Part shown: positions 1 to 11,100 of the stretch, piece after piece
Layout: each line of letters starts with the position of its first letter
Numbering within the stretch: the first letter of the stretch is position 1
NCBI GenBank assembly: GCA_940337035.1
Contig: CALNHX010001945.1
Span: 1-64,000 of the forward strand
Direction of reading: 5' to 3'
DNA from: Agriotes lineatus
Taxonomy: Eukaryota > Arthropoda > Insecta > Coleoptera > Elateridae
DNA: 64,000 nt
Program-made: the position numbers and the translations under genes
Notes under the pieces: generated by a model
Database searches by the model: none
Told to the model about the DNA's origin: nothing
The model's input: only the letters and a program-made list of their open reading frames with translations

Positions 1-23
1 ATTATTATTATTATTATTATTAT
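1..23. repeat. (ATT)n microsatellite
   Basis: Pure ATT repeats open the window. They may be the tail of an element outside the window, since the minus-strand retroelement near 44.1 kb ends in the same simple repeat. Confidence 0.9.
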
Positions 24-308
24 TTCTCAGCATACAGGACATGTAGATTATACCTGCTTAAAAAAATGAATGGCGCAGTCAATTAAATTCTATTTTCTTC
101 ACGGACAATAACTTATATCATCTCAAAAGCTTATTTATACCCAAATAGAGTGTCTTACCGAATATCATAGAAATCGATGGAAGCACTTTGTAATTATAGG
201 AAAATCTTTTTTAAAGAAGTTTGAAACAGAATATTAAAAAAACGCATTGTAATATAACTAAATTGATTTAACGCGTTTTATTTTGCGCTCAGGTTTGCAA
301 TTACAATA

Positions 309-1011
309 CAGGGTGTTTTTGAAATACACGTACAACGGAAGACCACAACTTCCTTGCCCCAAAATATGTACAAAGTTGCTCAGTTTCGCCGCTAGGGGGC
401 TTTAAAAATGACTAGCTCTTTTAAATTTTTCCAAATAAGTCGAAAAATCTTTGATAGATCCTATTCATTTTTTGGCCATGCATTTGTGCCAGTAAACTAC
501 AGCGTCTTATGGAATAAAATCTAATTTCGAAAATTACAGGGTGTTTAAAAACTTTGTCACAATAAATTATCCATCCATATTTTTTAACCCCCCGTATAAT
601 CACTACCAATTACTTTTCTGAATAGTTGCTTTAATTTAGAAGCTATTTTCTCTCTTACAAAATTTTAGTTGGGTAAACAGTTTAGCCACAAAAAATATTT
701 TCAAAGCCTGAATCAGTAATTGTAACTTAACACTAGACTTATAGGGATCTAGAAAATACTTTTTGTGGCTAAACCGTTGGCCCAGCTAAAATTTTGTGAA
801 AGAGAAAATAGCTTCTAAATTAAACTATTCAGAAAAATAATTGGTAGTGATTACACAATGGGTTAAAAAATTTTAAAAAATTAATCATTTTTAAAGCCCT
901 GTAGCAGCTAAACTAAGCAACTTTGTATACAGGTAAGTTGAGTTAAATCATCATATTTTGGGTCAAGAAACTTGTGGTCTTCCGTTGTACGTGTATTTCA
1001 AAACCACCTTG
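309..1011. mobile_element. Palindromic TA-flanked element (CAGGGTG ends), 703 bp
   Basis: The left end starts CAGGGTG and runs into a segment reading acgtacaacggaagaccaca. Its reverse complement ends the element at 1011 (...CCACCTTG). TA dinucleotides flank both ends (307-308, 1012-1013), as in Tc1/mariner insertion. The internal sequence is also inverted: the stretch from about 597 to 705 (taatcactaccaatt to agccacaaaaaatattttc) is mirrored from 750 to 853, so nearly the whole element is one hairpin centred near 727. There is no coding sequence, so it is non-autonomous. Confidence 0.85.
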
Positions 1012-1226
1012 TATGTCCACATATTTATGTTACATTCTGTATATAAAATATAGCGCCAGTATAAATCAACTACCTATTTAAATAAAGTTAGTTAGTTAAA
1101 AATAATTTTGTAATAAAATACACAATTATAACTTTCATTTAGAAGGTTTTCATATGGCTACAAGTGAAAATTCTAACTAGAGAACAGAATATATGCAGCC
1201 CATTAGAAGCAATATATGCGCGTATA

Positions 1227-2135
1227 CAGTGTGGTCCATTAAGTGTGCAACAAATGGGAAATTTTTTAATTAGTTGTACAATCGAAATTTAAATACTGCC
1301 AAAAGTTAGTGCATATGCGATAACCATATCAGATGCCCTTAGAATGGCTTCAAGTCAAACAATATACAGGGCAGGACAAAAAATATGAAATTCGTCCAAG
1401 AACAAAGTTACCTTATTTCAAAAAATATAGCAAAATTTTATTGAGAAAAGTTGTTTAGAATTAAAAGTTATGCTCAAATACAAAGTCAGGGCCTCCTATT
1501 CGAATTTTGATTCTTTTTTGGAAAATTTTGTATTACCCCCGTATGATACATATTTTTATTATTTTGATTTTATATGTATTTAAAGTAGCCACAACCACAT
1601 CCCTTTTAAATAACTTTTAGCAACTTGAAGCGTATTTGTAAAATTTACTTGGATTTATATTTTTTTAGGTAAGCGTCCACTTCATGTTTGTTGCAACGAT
1701 ATTTAACAGAAGTTTAGAATTTCGCAAATATTCTTTTTAACAAGGCAAATGCTTTATTAATAATAATTTACATATGAAAAACTCTTAATAAAATCAGAAT
1801 AATAAAAATATGTATCATACGGGGATAATACAAAATTTTACAAAAAAAGAATCAAAATTCGAATAGGAGGCCGTGACTTTGTATTTGAGCATAACTTTTG
1901 ATTCTAAACAACTTTTCTCAATAAAATTTTGCTATATTTTTTGAAATAAGGTAACTTTATTCTTGAACGAATTACATATTTTTTGTCCTGCCCTGTATAT
2001 TGTTTGACTTGAAGCCATTCTAAGGGCATCTGATATGGTTATCGCACATGCACTAACTTTTGGCGGTATTTAAATTTCGGTTTTACAACTAATAAAAATA
2101 TGTCCCATTTGTTGCACACTTAATGGACCACACTG
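1227..2135. mobile_element. 909-bp inverted-repeat element, copy 1
   Basis: The ends CAGTGTGGTCCATTAAGTGT and its reverse complement are flanked by TA (1225-1226, 2136-2137). The two arms mirror each other for about 330 bp, up to the CGTATGATACATATTTTTAT segment, around a ~230 bp AT-rich spacer. A second copy of exactly the same length lies at 61526-62434 in the opposite orientation, which fixes the boundaries. It has no ORF and is a non-autonomous element, probably mobilised by a Tc1/mariner-type transposase. Confidence 0.9.
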
Positions 2136-2419
2136 TATATGCACCCTATTTTATAAAAATATGCAACAAATGTGCAAAAAAATCTAGAAATATGCATGTG
2201 CATATGCCAACTCATTTACTTTATGCAGAATTTAAAACGTTTTAATCGTCTATTAATTATAGACCTACATTACAATTTCAAAAAAAGCAAAATACGTATT
2301 TCGTATTGTATTTTAGTCATTTTAATAATTCTTATAATGACTTACATCAGAATTAAGCAATTATTTCGATAAATAACATAAGCAATATAAACAAAATTTG
2401 TAAATCGATCATCGTCATA

Positions 2420-2602
2420 TAAACATCTTACAAGTAAATGCTTTTCAAAATTTTCAAGAAGAAACGTATGCCTTTTGTCTGAAAACATGTACTTAAATAT
2501 TAAAAAGGTTCTTTCAATGTCTATAAATGTACAGTGAGTATCTATAAATTTTACAATAACATTAATAGCTACTTCAAGGTCCTCAACAAATTCGTCATTC
2601 AA
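2420..2602 (-). pseudogene. hAT transposase C-terminal remnant
   Basis: The minus-strand reading gives a peptide with IERTF, then YMFSDKRHTFLLENFEKHLL. This has the layout of the C-terminal dimerisation segment of hAT transposases (acidic-E-R-x-F, then S-x-x-R, then E-N-L). No upstream DDE or BED zinc-finger part is recognisable, and no terminal repeats were found around it. It is a broken fragment. The assignment is by motif only. Confidence 0.5.
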
Positions 2603-3965
2603 AACGTGGCTTCTATTATTTTAGATAGTATAACCAAGGTTTTTCTTCATTACTGAATTACGTTTTTTTCTAAAATTTAAGCACTTTTACTTTTTACTCT
2701 ATCTTATATACTTTTGTATGAACTCTCAAAACTGTTAATTAGTGCTAAGGATTCATAGAGTGTCATTTCTAGCGTTAGTGCAATCCTTGTCGAAAGCTAC
2801 AGCTTGTCATTTGTCGCATTTATGAAATTCAAATTTATTAGCCACATTTTGGTCACTTTCTCTAATAATATAAATATTTACTAGTCAGCAGATACCACTT
2901 TTTCGTTATTTATTACATTCCAAATACCTGAAAACAATGCCAGGCTAGGCAATTTCCACCAAAAAATTGCATACAACTGCTAAAATATGCAAGAAATGTT
3001 TCAATATTCAGTCACTTAACTGTAAAAGTTTCAATTCGTTCACATTTTTAATCGTATCCCAAGATATGCATAAATTGCAGAATATGCAGTTTGAATGAAA
3101 GCCGTTCACTACATTTACAAACAGCAGACACCAAAACGAAACATCTCGGTTTTTAAGAATTGCACTAGTATCATAGCAAACACATTAAATATTTCGTCTT
3201 TTATTTGTTAAAATTAATTGTTTACTATAAGCAAAATACTTAAAACGTTTAATGTATTGTGCTTCACAGGATTTCAAACTTCAAAATATATTCGAATCAA
3301 ATATAATAATGAAATAAAGCTAAATAGCTTCCAAGTCTGTACAGGTTGTTGTCCTTTTTAAACATGAAAGTAATTTTCCGGAACATCGAAAGATGTGAAA
3401 TGGTATTAATAGTTCCTCGCCATACGAAAAAATATTAAGTAACATTCTGGGAGTCTCTTGGATCCTGAGCGCAGAATTAAACTAGTTTAAAATGGAAGAA
3501 ATAAATGCTAAACTATTTCAATATCATAAAACGTCACGAACAACTTTCCAAAGTTAACAAATTTATATGCAAGGTCTATCAACTCTAACGATATGAAAAA
3601 AGTGTAGAGCCGATTTGTTAGCAGTAGCACTTATAAACCGGCTTTTCCGCGTTATTAATATCAAGGCATCAATATAACATTAATAAATAAATATATATTT
3701 GCTTCAAAAACAACAGAAGCGCTCACTATCTTTAGCTGTATTTACTAACAACAACCGGGAAATGACCTACAGACTTTTAGGCGCATCATTAAACTTTGGC
3801 CCGCTTATCCGATGACTAAAATTTAAATACTATAGTTTATCGTGACTTTCCAGAATATTTAGTTCCATTATTTGAATTACAATCACAATTGTCTACATAC
3901 GTCTACATTTTTTCAATAAACTAAGGGAGACAAATATTTATAAACGTACAAAAAAAATACAATAT
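2603..3965. other. AT-rich stretch without recognisable gene
   Basis: Nothing coding was recognised. If the minus-strand esterase exon at 3966-4103 is functional, this is its first intron and it continues past the left edge of the window. No further esterase exon was seen here. Confidence 0.5.
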
Positions 3966-4103
3966 CTTAAATCGCAATTGTCCCACTGGAGGTTTAGCGT
4001 ATGGTATCCCTTGAAAACTGAAATACTGCCCACCCCTTTGATCAACGGATACTTTTCCGCGTAACCGGCCTTCTTTGGTCGTAACAATCGGCTCTTGCAA
4101 CAT
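3966..4103 (-). CDS. Carboxylesterase family, first coding exon only
   Basis: Reading leftward from an ATG at 4103 gives 46 codons: MLQEPIVTTKEGRLRG, then FQGIPYAKPPVGQLRFK. This is the hallmark start of alpha/beta-hydrolase carboxylesterases (PxVxTxxGxLxG; F.GIPYAKPPVGxLRFK). The family hydrolyses carboxyl esters and in insects includes detoxification and hormone esterases. There is no signal peptide before the motif, which suits the intracellular alpha-esterase type. The family is about 550 residues, so more than 90% is absent. In relatives coding continues with an AP-rich segment just after RFK. Here the exon would end AAG followed by ATATTG, not GT; the nearest GT is 6 bases further on (3960-3959). 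It could be a real first exon with an unseen donor, or a dead gene fragment. No second exon is visible down to position 1. Confidence 0.7.
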
Positions 4104-4717
4104 GTTGAACACTCGTTCGGCTAATACTAACCGTTCTATTGGGTTTACTGCTTTATCGTATGCAGTGTACCTTGTACTGGGAAGGAATACATGTTTGCTA
4201 ACGAGTTACTTAAGATGAGAAACTAGGCAACACATATGACAGCAACGTGTTCGAAATCATTAAACGTAAGAAGAGAATCCTGGTTATTCTTATTAAACCA
4301 AGCTTTTGCTTTTCAGCATTTATGGCTAATATTGTCATATAGTAATAAGTTCAAATAGTTCAAAATTGTAATGTTAAACGCTTTGTATTATCGTTGGTAA
4401 CTGAACAATATACTTACAGGAAACAATATACTTACAGGATCCAGCAACGATGAGCGCGTGGAAGATATTTCTAGAACTAGGAAATTTCAATAAAATGTGT
4501 ATATATAAAAGTTATAGGTACTAAGGTGGTGCACATTATTAAAATATTTTTGATTATGCAGGGTGATTGAAGAAAGTATAGCAAACCAAACTTACTTTTT
4601 TAAAATATTTAGCTAGCTTCAAAGTTGAGAGTGGAAATACTACCCAGTTTTATGCTAAAAACAAACTGTTGCAATTAAGGCGACTACTGTAAGTAACAGA
4701 AAATAATTAATAAACAT
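4104..4717. other. Upstream region of the esterase exon, no gene recognised
   Basis: If the esterase exon is live its promoter should lie here on the minus strand. I see no convincing TATA box. A short repeat of the phrase aacaatatacttacagga occurs near 4405-4440. Confidence 0.4.
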
Positions 4718-4819
4718 GGAAAAAGAGAAATACAGGAATAAATTAAGTTTACTAACAATTGATTATTTTAAATCAATTGCTACTAAAATTAATTTACTCC
4801 TGCATTTCTCATTTTTTCT
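4718..4819. repeat. 102-bp hairpin
   Basis: The segment aaaaagagaaatacaggaat on the left is mirrored by cctgcatttctcattttttc on the right, centred near 4770. It lies directly beside the CAGGGTG element at 4824 and may be an older palindromic insert. Confidence 0.6.
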
Positions 4820-4823
4820 CATA

Positions 4824-5584
4824 CAGGGTGTTAATTAAGTACATAGACAAACCTTAAGGGGTGATTCCTTGATCAATTCTAAGATAAAAAGTTCATACAA
4901 ACAATGAACCTAAACGGCTTCGTTTTCACAATATAGAATGTTGAAGTTTAAACAAAAAAAATTTTTTTCAAAAGAAATTGAAAACTGCTAGAGGTATTCT
5001 AATTAAACTTGGTGTAGGTTAGTATTTCATAAGTGGCATTGTTCGGTAAAAATAAATTTAATTTATTTCAACCAATGGCGTGCATCGGGGCCACCTCAGT
5101 TACCTTATTTTAGAAAAATCTGGTACGCCACTGTTTTTTAGCCAAATATTTTGTGGCTATTGTAAGCTTGTTTGTTATTAAATAATGAAGCCGTTTAGGT
5201 CCCATTAACGTCCAATGAACGAAATTGCTGTTACAGATTTTTCCGATTTTCTCAAACAAGGTTTATTCTATCAAAAAAATAAAAGATACATCTTTTGTAC
5301 AGTCTCAATGGATGAAGCTACAAAACTTGTATTGGCCTGATGCACGCCACTGGTGGAAATAAATTAAATTTATTTTGACCAAACAATGACACTATGAAAC
5401 ACTAACCTACACCAAATTTCATTAGAATACCCCTAGGCGTTTTCCAGATTTTTGAAAAAAAGTTTTTTGTTCAAACTTCAACATCCTGTATCTTGAAAAC
5501 GAATCCGTTTAGGTCTCATGTTATTTTGGAATTGATCAAGGAATCACCACTTAAAGTTTATCTACGTACTCAATTAACACCCTG
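4824..5584. mobile_element. Palindromic CAGGGTG-ended element, 761 bp
   Basis: The left end CAGGGTGTTAATTAAGTAC is mirrored at the right by GTACTCAATTAACACCCTG. The inner arms (gaagtttaaacaaaaaaaat against ttttttgttcaaacttcaac; the aaccaatggcgtgcatc and gatgcacgccactggtgg segments) show that almost the whole element folds on itself. The left flank is TA; the right flank reads AATA, so the duplication is blurred. No ORF is present. Confidence 0.8.
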
Positions 5585-5767
5585 AATAGGTTTATTTAAT
5601 TTCCATTAGGAAAATTCTGGGCTACGGAGATTTGAATTAATAGCCACCTAGCTGAGCAGGTTACTTACTCACTCAACCATCCAAGCGGCAGGCACGTCAT
5701 ACTTCCCTCGTGTTATTCTGGAATCCCTAGAAATTATTAAAAACATGAGCAGCCAAGAACTTCTCGG

Positions 5768-5802
5768 TATATAACCAGGAGCAAAGGGCATCAACATCAG
5801 TC
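5768..5802 (+). promoter_or_regulatory. Core promoter: TATATAA box and TCAGTC initiator
   Basis: TATATAA at 5768-5774 is followed 31 bp later by TCAGTC (A at 5799), the classical arthropod initiator at the classical distance. The putative first coding ATG lies 33 bp downstream at 5832. This geometry is the strongest evidence that the gene starting at 5832 is real. Confidence 0.6.
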
Positions 5803-5831
5803 TTTAGAAAACTTTTGAAGAAGCTGAGAGC

Positions 5832-5951
5832 ATGAGCAGCGAAACGTCAAGTTCAAATCGACGACCACGGCATAACCCGGAAGAACCTACCTTTATGGAC
5901 AACGGCCGTGAAAGCCTGAATTCGACAGAATCAAACAGTAAATTAATCGCG
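5832..5951 (+). CDS. Unknown gene A, exon 1
   Basis: Forty codons begin MSSETSSSNRRPRHNPEEPT and end NSTESNSKLIA, followed by a good splice donor (GCG|GTAAGA). The peptide is polar, rich in Ser, Asn, Glu and Arg, and has no signal peptide or membrane segment. It lies just downstream of a TATA/initiator pair. Exons at 7575-7663 (phase 0 entry, phase 2 exit) and 8801-9227 join to it in frame, predicting about 211 residues. I do not recognise the family. The basic middle (RLARPRKRKN) and acidic tail suggest a nuclear or regulatory protein, which is inference only. The rival reading is a first exon joined to other exons beyond those listed. Confidence 0.5.
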
Positions 5952-6296
5952 GTAAGAAAAAGATTTAAAATTTTAAGTTACACTGCAGTTCAAGAGATAA
6001 AGTATGAAAATATTTGTATGGGTTTAAAGGTAAACAAAATGCCGTGATTGCTTATAAATGTATACTTTCTACCAGATGCACCAATCGACTTATGGTACAA
6101 TTTTTTAAAATTTTATTGAACAGCATGAATAATTTTCAAAATGTTATTGTTGGTTATTCTCTGTATATTCAAGGTGAGTTTGAAAGGTCTGAAGGAAATT
6201 TAAAGCTGAGATATATTTTATACAGAATTTCCTTCGTAAGTGGAAGTATAGAAATAAAAAATTATGAAAATATTAAAAAAATATATTTTTCAAGGT

Positions 6297-6600
6297 TGCC
6301 AATAAAACAGCTGATCTACTCGTGATGACTCATTCCATTCCTCCAACGAAGCGATGCAGAGAGGAACGGCTGTGACTGCAGCGCCGCAGTCCACATAAAG
6401 AAATTACTTTTTTTTACGATCATACGCACATTTGTTACATTACAGTCATTTTCATCCCAAGTATACACAAATCTTAAACTTCAGCTATTCACACCTTTGT
6501 ACAAAAGACATTGTGGGCAAATTTCAATGCTTTGCTAGAGATAAAATAGTCTATTTCGAGTCTGTTCTGAAGTTCTTGTCCAACATAAGGCGGCTAGGGA
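6297..6600 (+). repeat. Dispersed repeat R1, 5' half, in intron 1 of gene A
   Basis: It aligns with 35690-36030 over landmarks such as cagctgatct, ccaacgaagcgatgcagaga and ttcacacctttgtacaaaag. Relative to that copy it has a deletion of about 60 bp after 'tcaatgctttg'. Confidence 0.8.
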
Positions 6601-7320
6601 GAGCTCAGAGATTTCTATAGCGGGCGAGGTAAATTTTTCTTTTGCGCCTTGAAAACTAATGTTTAGGCAACTGTAGATACACCACTTTGTCTTGTATAGT
6701 AATGTCGAAAGCGAAATATTTTGCTAAGTACCTTTTCTGTTAATCTATTACCTGCGACGGGCCTTCTATTTATAACCCGAGTTGGCTCAATACGTCCTTA
6801 CGTTTCTTGCCGAATTTTAACTAAAATATTTTGATGCAACTGATACGTTGTAATGAATATGTTGGGGAGTAATATAATTAACTATTTATAGATAGCCTTC
6901 TTATGTTTTTCGTTCACATAATTTTTCTTAATAAATAATTACGTATTATGGAATGTTTTAATTCGTTAGTGAACAAACAAAATTATTGTTAGTCAGGAAC
7001 TACCATTGCCAGAAGACCTCGAAGGCTCATTGTGATGAGGTAAATATATGTTAGAACCTACCGTTACAATTTTTGCTGGCCTTTCCCCGCTTTCACTTTA
7101 CATAGACAATTTGCGGCTAAGGCGAGCTCATACATTACTAGAGTGAGCGAAGTGAATTTTTGATGTGCGCCTTGAAAGAAGAATGGGCAGGCAACTGTGT
7201 CTGAAGCGGATTATTTCACTAAGTACCTTATCTGAAAATCTATTACAGCAAAACTTCTATGTATAACTGTTTCACTGAAATGTTTTGATGGGATTAATAT
7301 CTTGTAATCGTCAACGATTT
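6590..7320 (+). repeat. Diverged direct duplication
   Basis: Segment 6590-6860 (ggcggctagggagagctcag ... tgcgccttgaaa ... aagtaccttttctgttaatc) recurs at 7105-7320 (gcggctaaggcgagctcata ... tgcgccttgaaa ... aagtaccttatctgaaaatc). The two copies are about 515 bp apart and clearly old. No coding potential was recognised. Confidence 0.65.
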
Positions 7321-7574
7321 CAAAATCCTTAAAAATTGTAGCATTACACAGAAATGTTAAAACATCATTTGTCTGATAATAACAATTACCATAAATGACA
7401 AATTGTGAAGGTACCGTAATTATCGGCACTGCCCTTTGCTCATTAGATGTTACGACTTTCGTTGATTGTAATAATTAACACATTCCTGGCCTGTATAAAT
7501 ACCAAATTTTCCTAAAAAAATCCTTTTACGCAAACTTGCTTTCTGTATCTATTATCGGTAACAGTAGTTGTTAG

Positions 7575-7663
7575 TGCCCCACAAGTAAAATTCCAAAGGG
7601 AAAATATCGATTGGCTAGGCCAAGAAAACGTAAAAATATGATTATGAAACAACTTTGTGCAAA
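7575..7663 (+). CDS. Unknown gene A, proposed exon 2
   Basis: Between an acceptor ending ttgttag and a strong donor (GCAAA|GTAAGTA) lie 29 codons plus two bases: CPTSKIPKGKYRLARPRKRK followed by NMIMKQLCA. Entry phase 0 fits exon 1 and exit phase 2 fits the acceptor at 8800. The segment is strongly basic and could be a nuclear localisation signal or a DNA-binding patch. A slightly better pyrimidine-tract acceptor just upstream (cggtaacag) would bring in a stop codon. The donor is convincing; the acceptor is the weak point. Confidence 0.4.
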
Positions 7664-8800
7664 GTAAGTAGCTTATACTAGATACTAAATTTTGCTTTAG
7701 ATAAATTTAATTTTGTTTTTGTTTTCAAATTGAAATAATACCAAATTTTCGTTGGGAGTGTTAGGCAATGACATTTAGATTTTGTTTCGTCGTTTTAGAT
7801 GTCGCGTTACGATGTATTCTATATTGTTGGCACAACTAAATTAGGACACAATAAATTTAATAGCTGATAACTTTTTGTTTAGATGTTATGTTATGTATAC
7901 ACCGCGTTTTGATTTATTTAACAACTTAGTGCATCCTTTTTGTGACATTTGGAAACTGTGTGGTTGTGGTTGGGATTTACAAATATAGTACTAGACAAAA
8001 CTAAATAAACCGTTTTACTACATAGAGTAGGTGATACTTCTACCATACAATCTCAGAGTTAATCTAAAGATCGCATTGTACAGACAAATAAACTGTCAAA
8101 TTGTTCTTAATGTATATATTAGCAGTAACTTCTTATTGCCTAGAGGTGTAGAAGTTGGTGCTTTGTAAGGTTTAGCGTATGGTATTAATTAAAAATACTC
8201 TTTCAAAAGTACTTGTACTTATATAACGTCGAAACATATAAAGATTGGTCGAGGCTAGTGCGAACATAGGGACATGCAAGACAATTGCTCTTTTACACTG
8301 TAATAAACCTTTTTTTAAATGTAGAATATTTCTGTATAGCAACAAAACTAAGTCACTTATGTAGTTCATTTATAAGATTGCCAGACTTTGTTCTTATTCG
8401 TGCCAAAAATATGGATTTTTCTAACTTGCTGGAAAAAATTCAACTTTTCCATATCAATTTTTAGAAGTATAGTTAGGAAATGACTTCGTTTTCAACACTC
8501 TTTTTAAAAATTCAAAAGCAGGAACAAAGGGAGGTAAACGTTTATTAATGTACGAGTAAGTAACTTACTCTGTGAAAAAATACTGTTTGCCACGTGCGAA
8601 AACTCGGTTATTCCACACTTGGTAGACAAATAACTATTTTTGTACTAATAAAACAAATAACTTTTTGACGCTTTTGCCTTTTTCAGGAAAAACCACATTG
8701 TATACATTTTATCGCATAAGAATATAGACGTGATAAGCGAATATAAGTGCTGTAATAAATATAACGTATAATCAAAGAGCATGCATATAATTCTCTCCAG
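7664..8800. other. Proposed intron 2 of gene A
   Basis: It is AT-rich. A 17-base match to the esterase exon (ggtttagcgtatggtat, 8169-8185) is present, but the surrounding reading does not continue the esterase. Nothing else was recognised. Confidence 0.35.
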
Positions 8801-9227
8801 GAGATGGATGATGCTCGCTGATTTACAAACAGAGCCAGCAACATTAGTTGTCGGTTACCTAACTTCTGATGTTGATAGTGTGATGTTCTTTACTTGTAAT
8901 TCTGAAGCTCCGATAAGTTCCTTACCAGCTGAATTTTCTTTTTCCGAAAGTAATGAAAATTGTTTCGATACCACATCTGAAAATGAACACGAACTTCCAT
9001 TCAATGAAAGTGACAACGACGATAATGTTTCCGAAACAGAATCATTGTCCTATGGCAATGATTTTTCAAAAAACAAACCAGATTATCATAGTCCAAGTTC
9101 AAATTTCGACGAAGAGAATAATGACAGCAGTGAACTTGAAGAACTCTATTGCGAAAAAGAGAACATTTCCATTTCAAGTTACTGGTCGGCGCCTTATAAA
9201 CATTTCTTATTTTCTGAATTAATTTAA
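8801..9227 (+). CDS. Unknown gene A, proposed last exon (acidic)
   Basis: After an acceptor with a pyrimidine run (ttctctccag|G) the frame stays open for 141 codons to a TAA at 9225-9227. The peptide starts RWMMLADLQTEPATL and becomes very acidic and Ser/Asn-rich (SENEHELPFNESDNDDN; FDEENNDSSELEEL) before a short aromatic end (SYWSAPYKHFLFSELI). No catalytic motif or membrane helix is visible; low complexity limits identification. A 3' untranslated stretch follows, with AATAAA at 9737. The open frame is longer than expected by chance in this AT-rich DNA, which supports a real exon. The product is unknown. Confidence 0.5.
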
Positions 9228-9736
9228 AGCTTTAAAGCTAAATCTAACCTAACTATAGGAAGAAAACAATGAAATGTGTGCTTTGTAATGTTGTCGCTTT
9301 CCTTTATAATATTTCAACATTTTGGTTAGGGATCATTACGCATGTTTACGTATCTAAAAATGTTGAAAACATCGGGCTTATGAAGGATTCTTAATCTATT
9401 ATACTTTTTCAAAATATGCGGAAACCAATTATGTTCTGTCGATTTGTATAGTTTGATTTTTGCTTTACCATTCGAGTGGTCTATGAAATTGTCCAATTTT
9501 AATTAGTCTTATGAAGTTTCACATTATAGAAATTAAAAACTGGCAATTACAAAAGCCACTGAAATAATAAAGCAAAAAAACAAACTATACTGGTGTCCAT
9601 GTAATTTCATTTCATTTATATGTAATCGTAAGTTACTTAGTTTATTTATTATATTTTTTGGTATCCTGTATCTTTTTTCGATTGCAAGTATGTACATATT
9701 ATGATTGTCTTGTAAAAATAGTTGTACTGATGATTC

Positions 9737-9742
9737 AATAAA
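9737..9742 (+). terminator. Candidate poly(A) signal of gene A
   Basis: AATAAA lies about 510 bp after the stop codon at 9227. It is the first AATAAA I would accept on this strand; several weaker A-rich sites lie earlier. Confidence 0.35.
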
Positions 9743-9755
9743 GCATTTCTAAATA

Positions 9756-10540
9756 ACTGCCTAGATTCTTTCATCAAGTGTGCCAAATTTTAGTGGTAAT
9801 TTATTCATTTAGATATTGTAGTAGTACTGTAAACGATTTATTTAGCATGCTATACACTACATTTTTATTAATATTGGGATTGGAGTGCATGCCAACGCAA
9901 TAAATGTAATATACATTTTTACAAGCCTATTAATACATTTAATTTTAACAAATTTTTATTTTTGCGAAAGTTAAACGTATGAATTAATAAATATTTACCT
10001 GTTTATAGCACGTACCACCTTGGTAAATATCTGCTATTGTTAAAAACCCTGCAAGGTCTTACGACAAGTTAATCCTAAGAGCGTGTTGCGTACGCAGGTA
10101 AACCGACGTGCGTGAGCGGCGCGCCGGTTCATAGCAGAACGAGATGTAGGAAGCTTATTTTGGAGAATATGGTGCCCTAAACTATTGCGTTGTCTTGGAT
10201 ATTTAAAGAATGTATTCGTATGAAATCGTTTTCTATACGTCATTTAACTGCTAATAAGTGTTCAATTGACAGGTCATATTTACATTTCTCATTATCGCAA
10301 TAATTTCCTTTATATTTCATTAAGTAAAATTATACAAATATCGATTTATAAGATGTTTGAAATCTTTTTTCAAAAATCTAAAGTTGGCACAGTGACTCTA
10401 TATCAACCAACGCTATAATAAAATAGCGAACGTCCCTTCAAATTGATTTTTGTAGGTGCTATCTCCGACATTAGGATTTTATTTTTACGAAAATTTTACC
10501 TAGCGCAGTGTGTTGCCTAAACCCTCTCCCTAGCACTCAT
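9756..10540. other. No gene recognised
   Basis: AT-rich sequence with a GC-richer island at 10060-10150 containing gcgtgagcggcgcgccgg. No coding or repeat identity was established. Confidence 0.4.
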
Positions 10541-10780
10541 AAGTATGTAGAGGCGCTGCAGTTACAGACTTCTTCCGCCTATAGCTAGTTTCACGGTTTC
10601 GTTTGCAGATGGTGCTGCATTATGTCGCTCACGAGAAAATATTAGTCGTACATATAATATAACTGCCGGTAACCATATTCCAACAATGTGGTACGCTACT
10701 ACAGTAGCAAATTTTTGAAACCTGGTTCTGCGGCACGCGTAGAAATCATACCAGGTGTTAATTAAACTCAAAATAGATCC
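10541..10780 (+). repeat. Dispersed repeat R1, 3' half
   Basis: It aligns with 36043-36285: both start aagtatgtagaggcgctgca, share tgaaacctggttctgcggca, and end in aaaatagatcc. Together with 6297-6600 this shows R1 is a family about 600 bp long. It has no terminal inverted repeat and its class is unknown. Confidence 0.85.
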
Positions 10781-11100
10781 TTGTATCAACTTCCCGAGTG
10801 TCGACCGGGCAGAATTTTTCCGTTTCCTATAGTGCTAACGCAACCGAGTGCTCTAAGGATGCGAGACCTGCAGCGCCGTTCCCTAAGGGGTTTAACGCAC
10901 ACACATGCGAATAAGCACTCTGCAATAAGCTTTCTAGGCGCGCCTTCTTTGTAAGTACATATAAAACTAGTAATAATAATACTAATAGTCATATTGTCAA
11001 AACCTGGCATACAACGTTTTACTAATGTTTTATTAAGTAGGTACCTATCCTAGGTAATAATAATAAAGGAGATAAGTACAAAATAGACTAGAGAAATAAT
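10781..11100. other. No gene recognised
   Basis: A short GC-richer patch (10800-10940) is followed by AT-rich sequence. Nothing coding was identified. Confidence 0.4.

Noticed and set aside
8169..8185. 17-base match to the esterase exon, reading IPYAKP on the minus strand
   Set aside because: The reading does not continue into esterase sequence on either side; a 17-base match in AT-rich DNA of this length can be chance.
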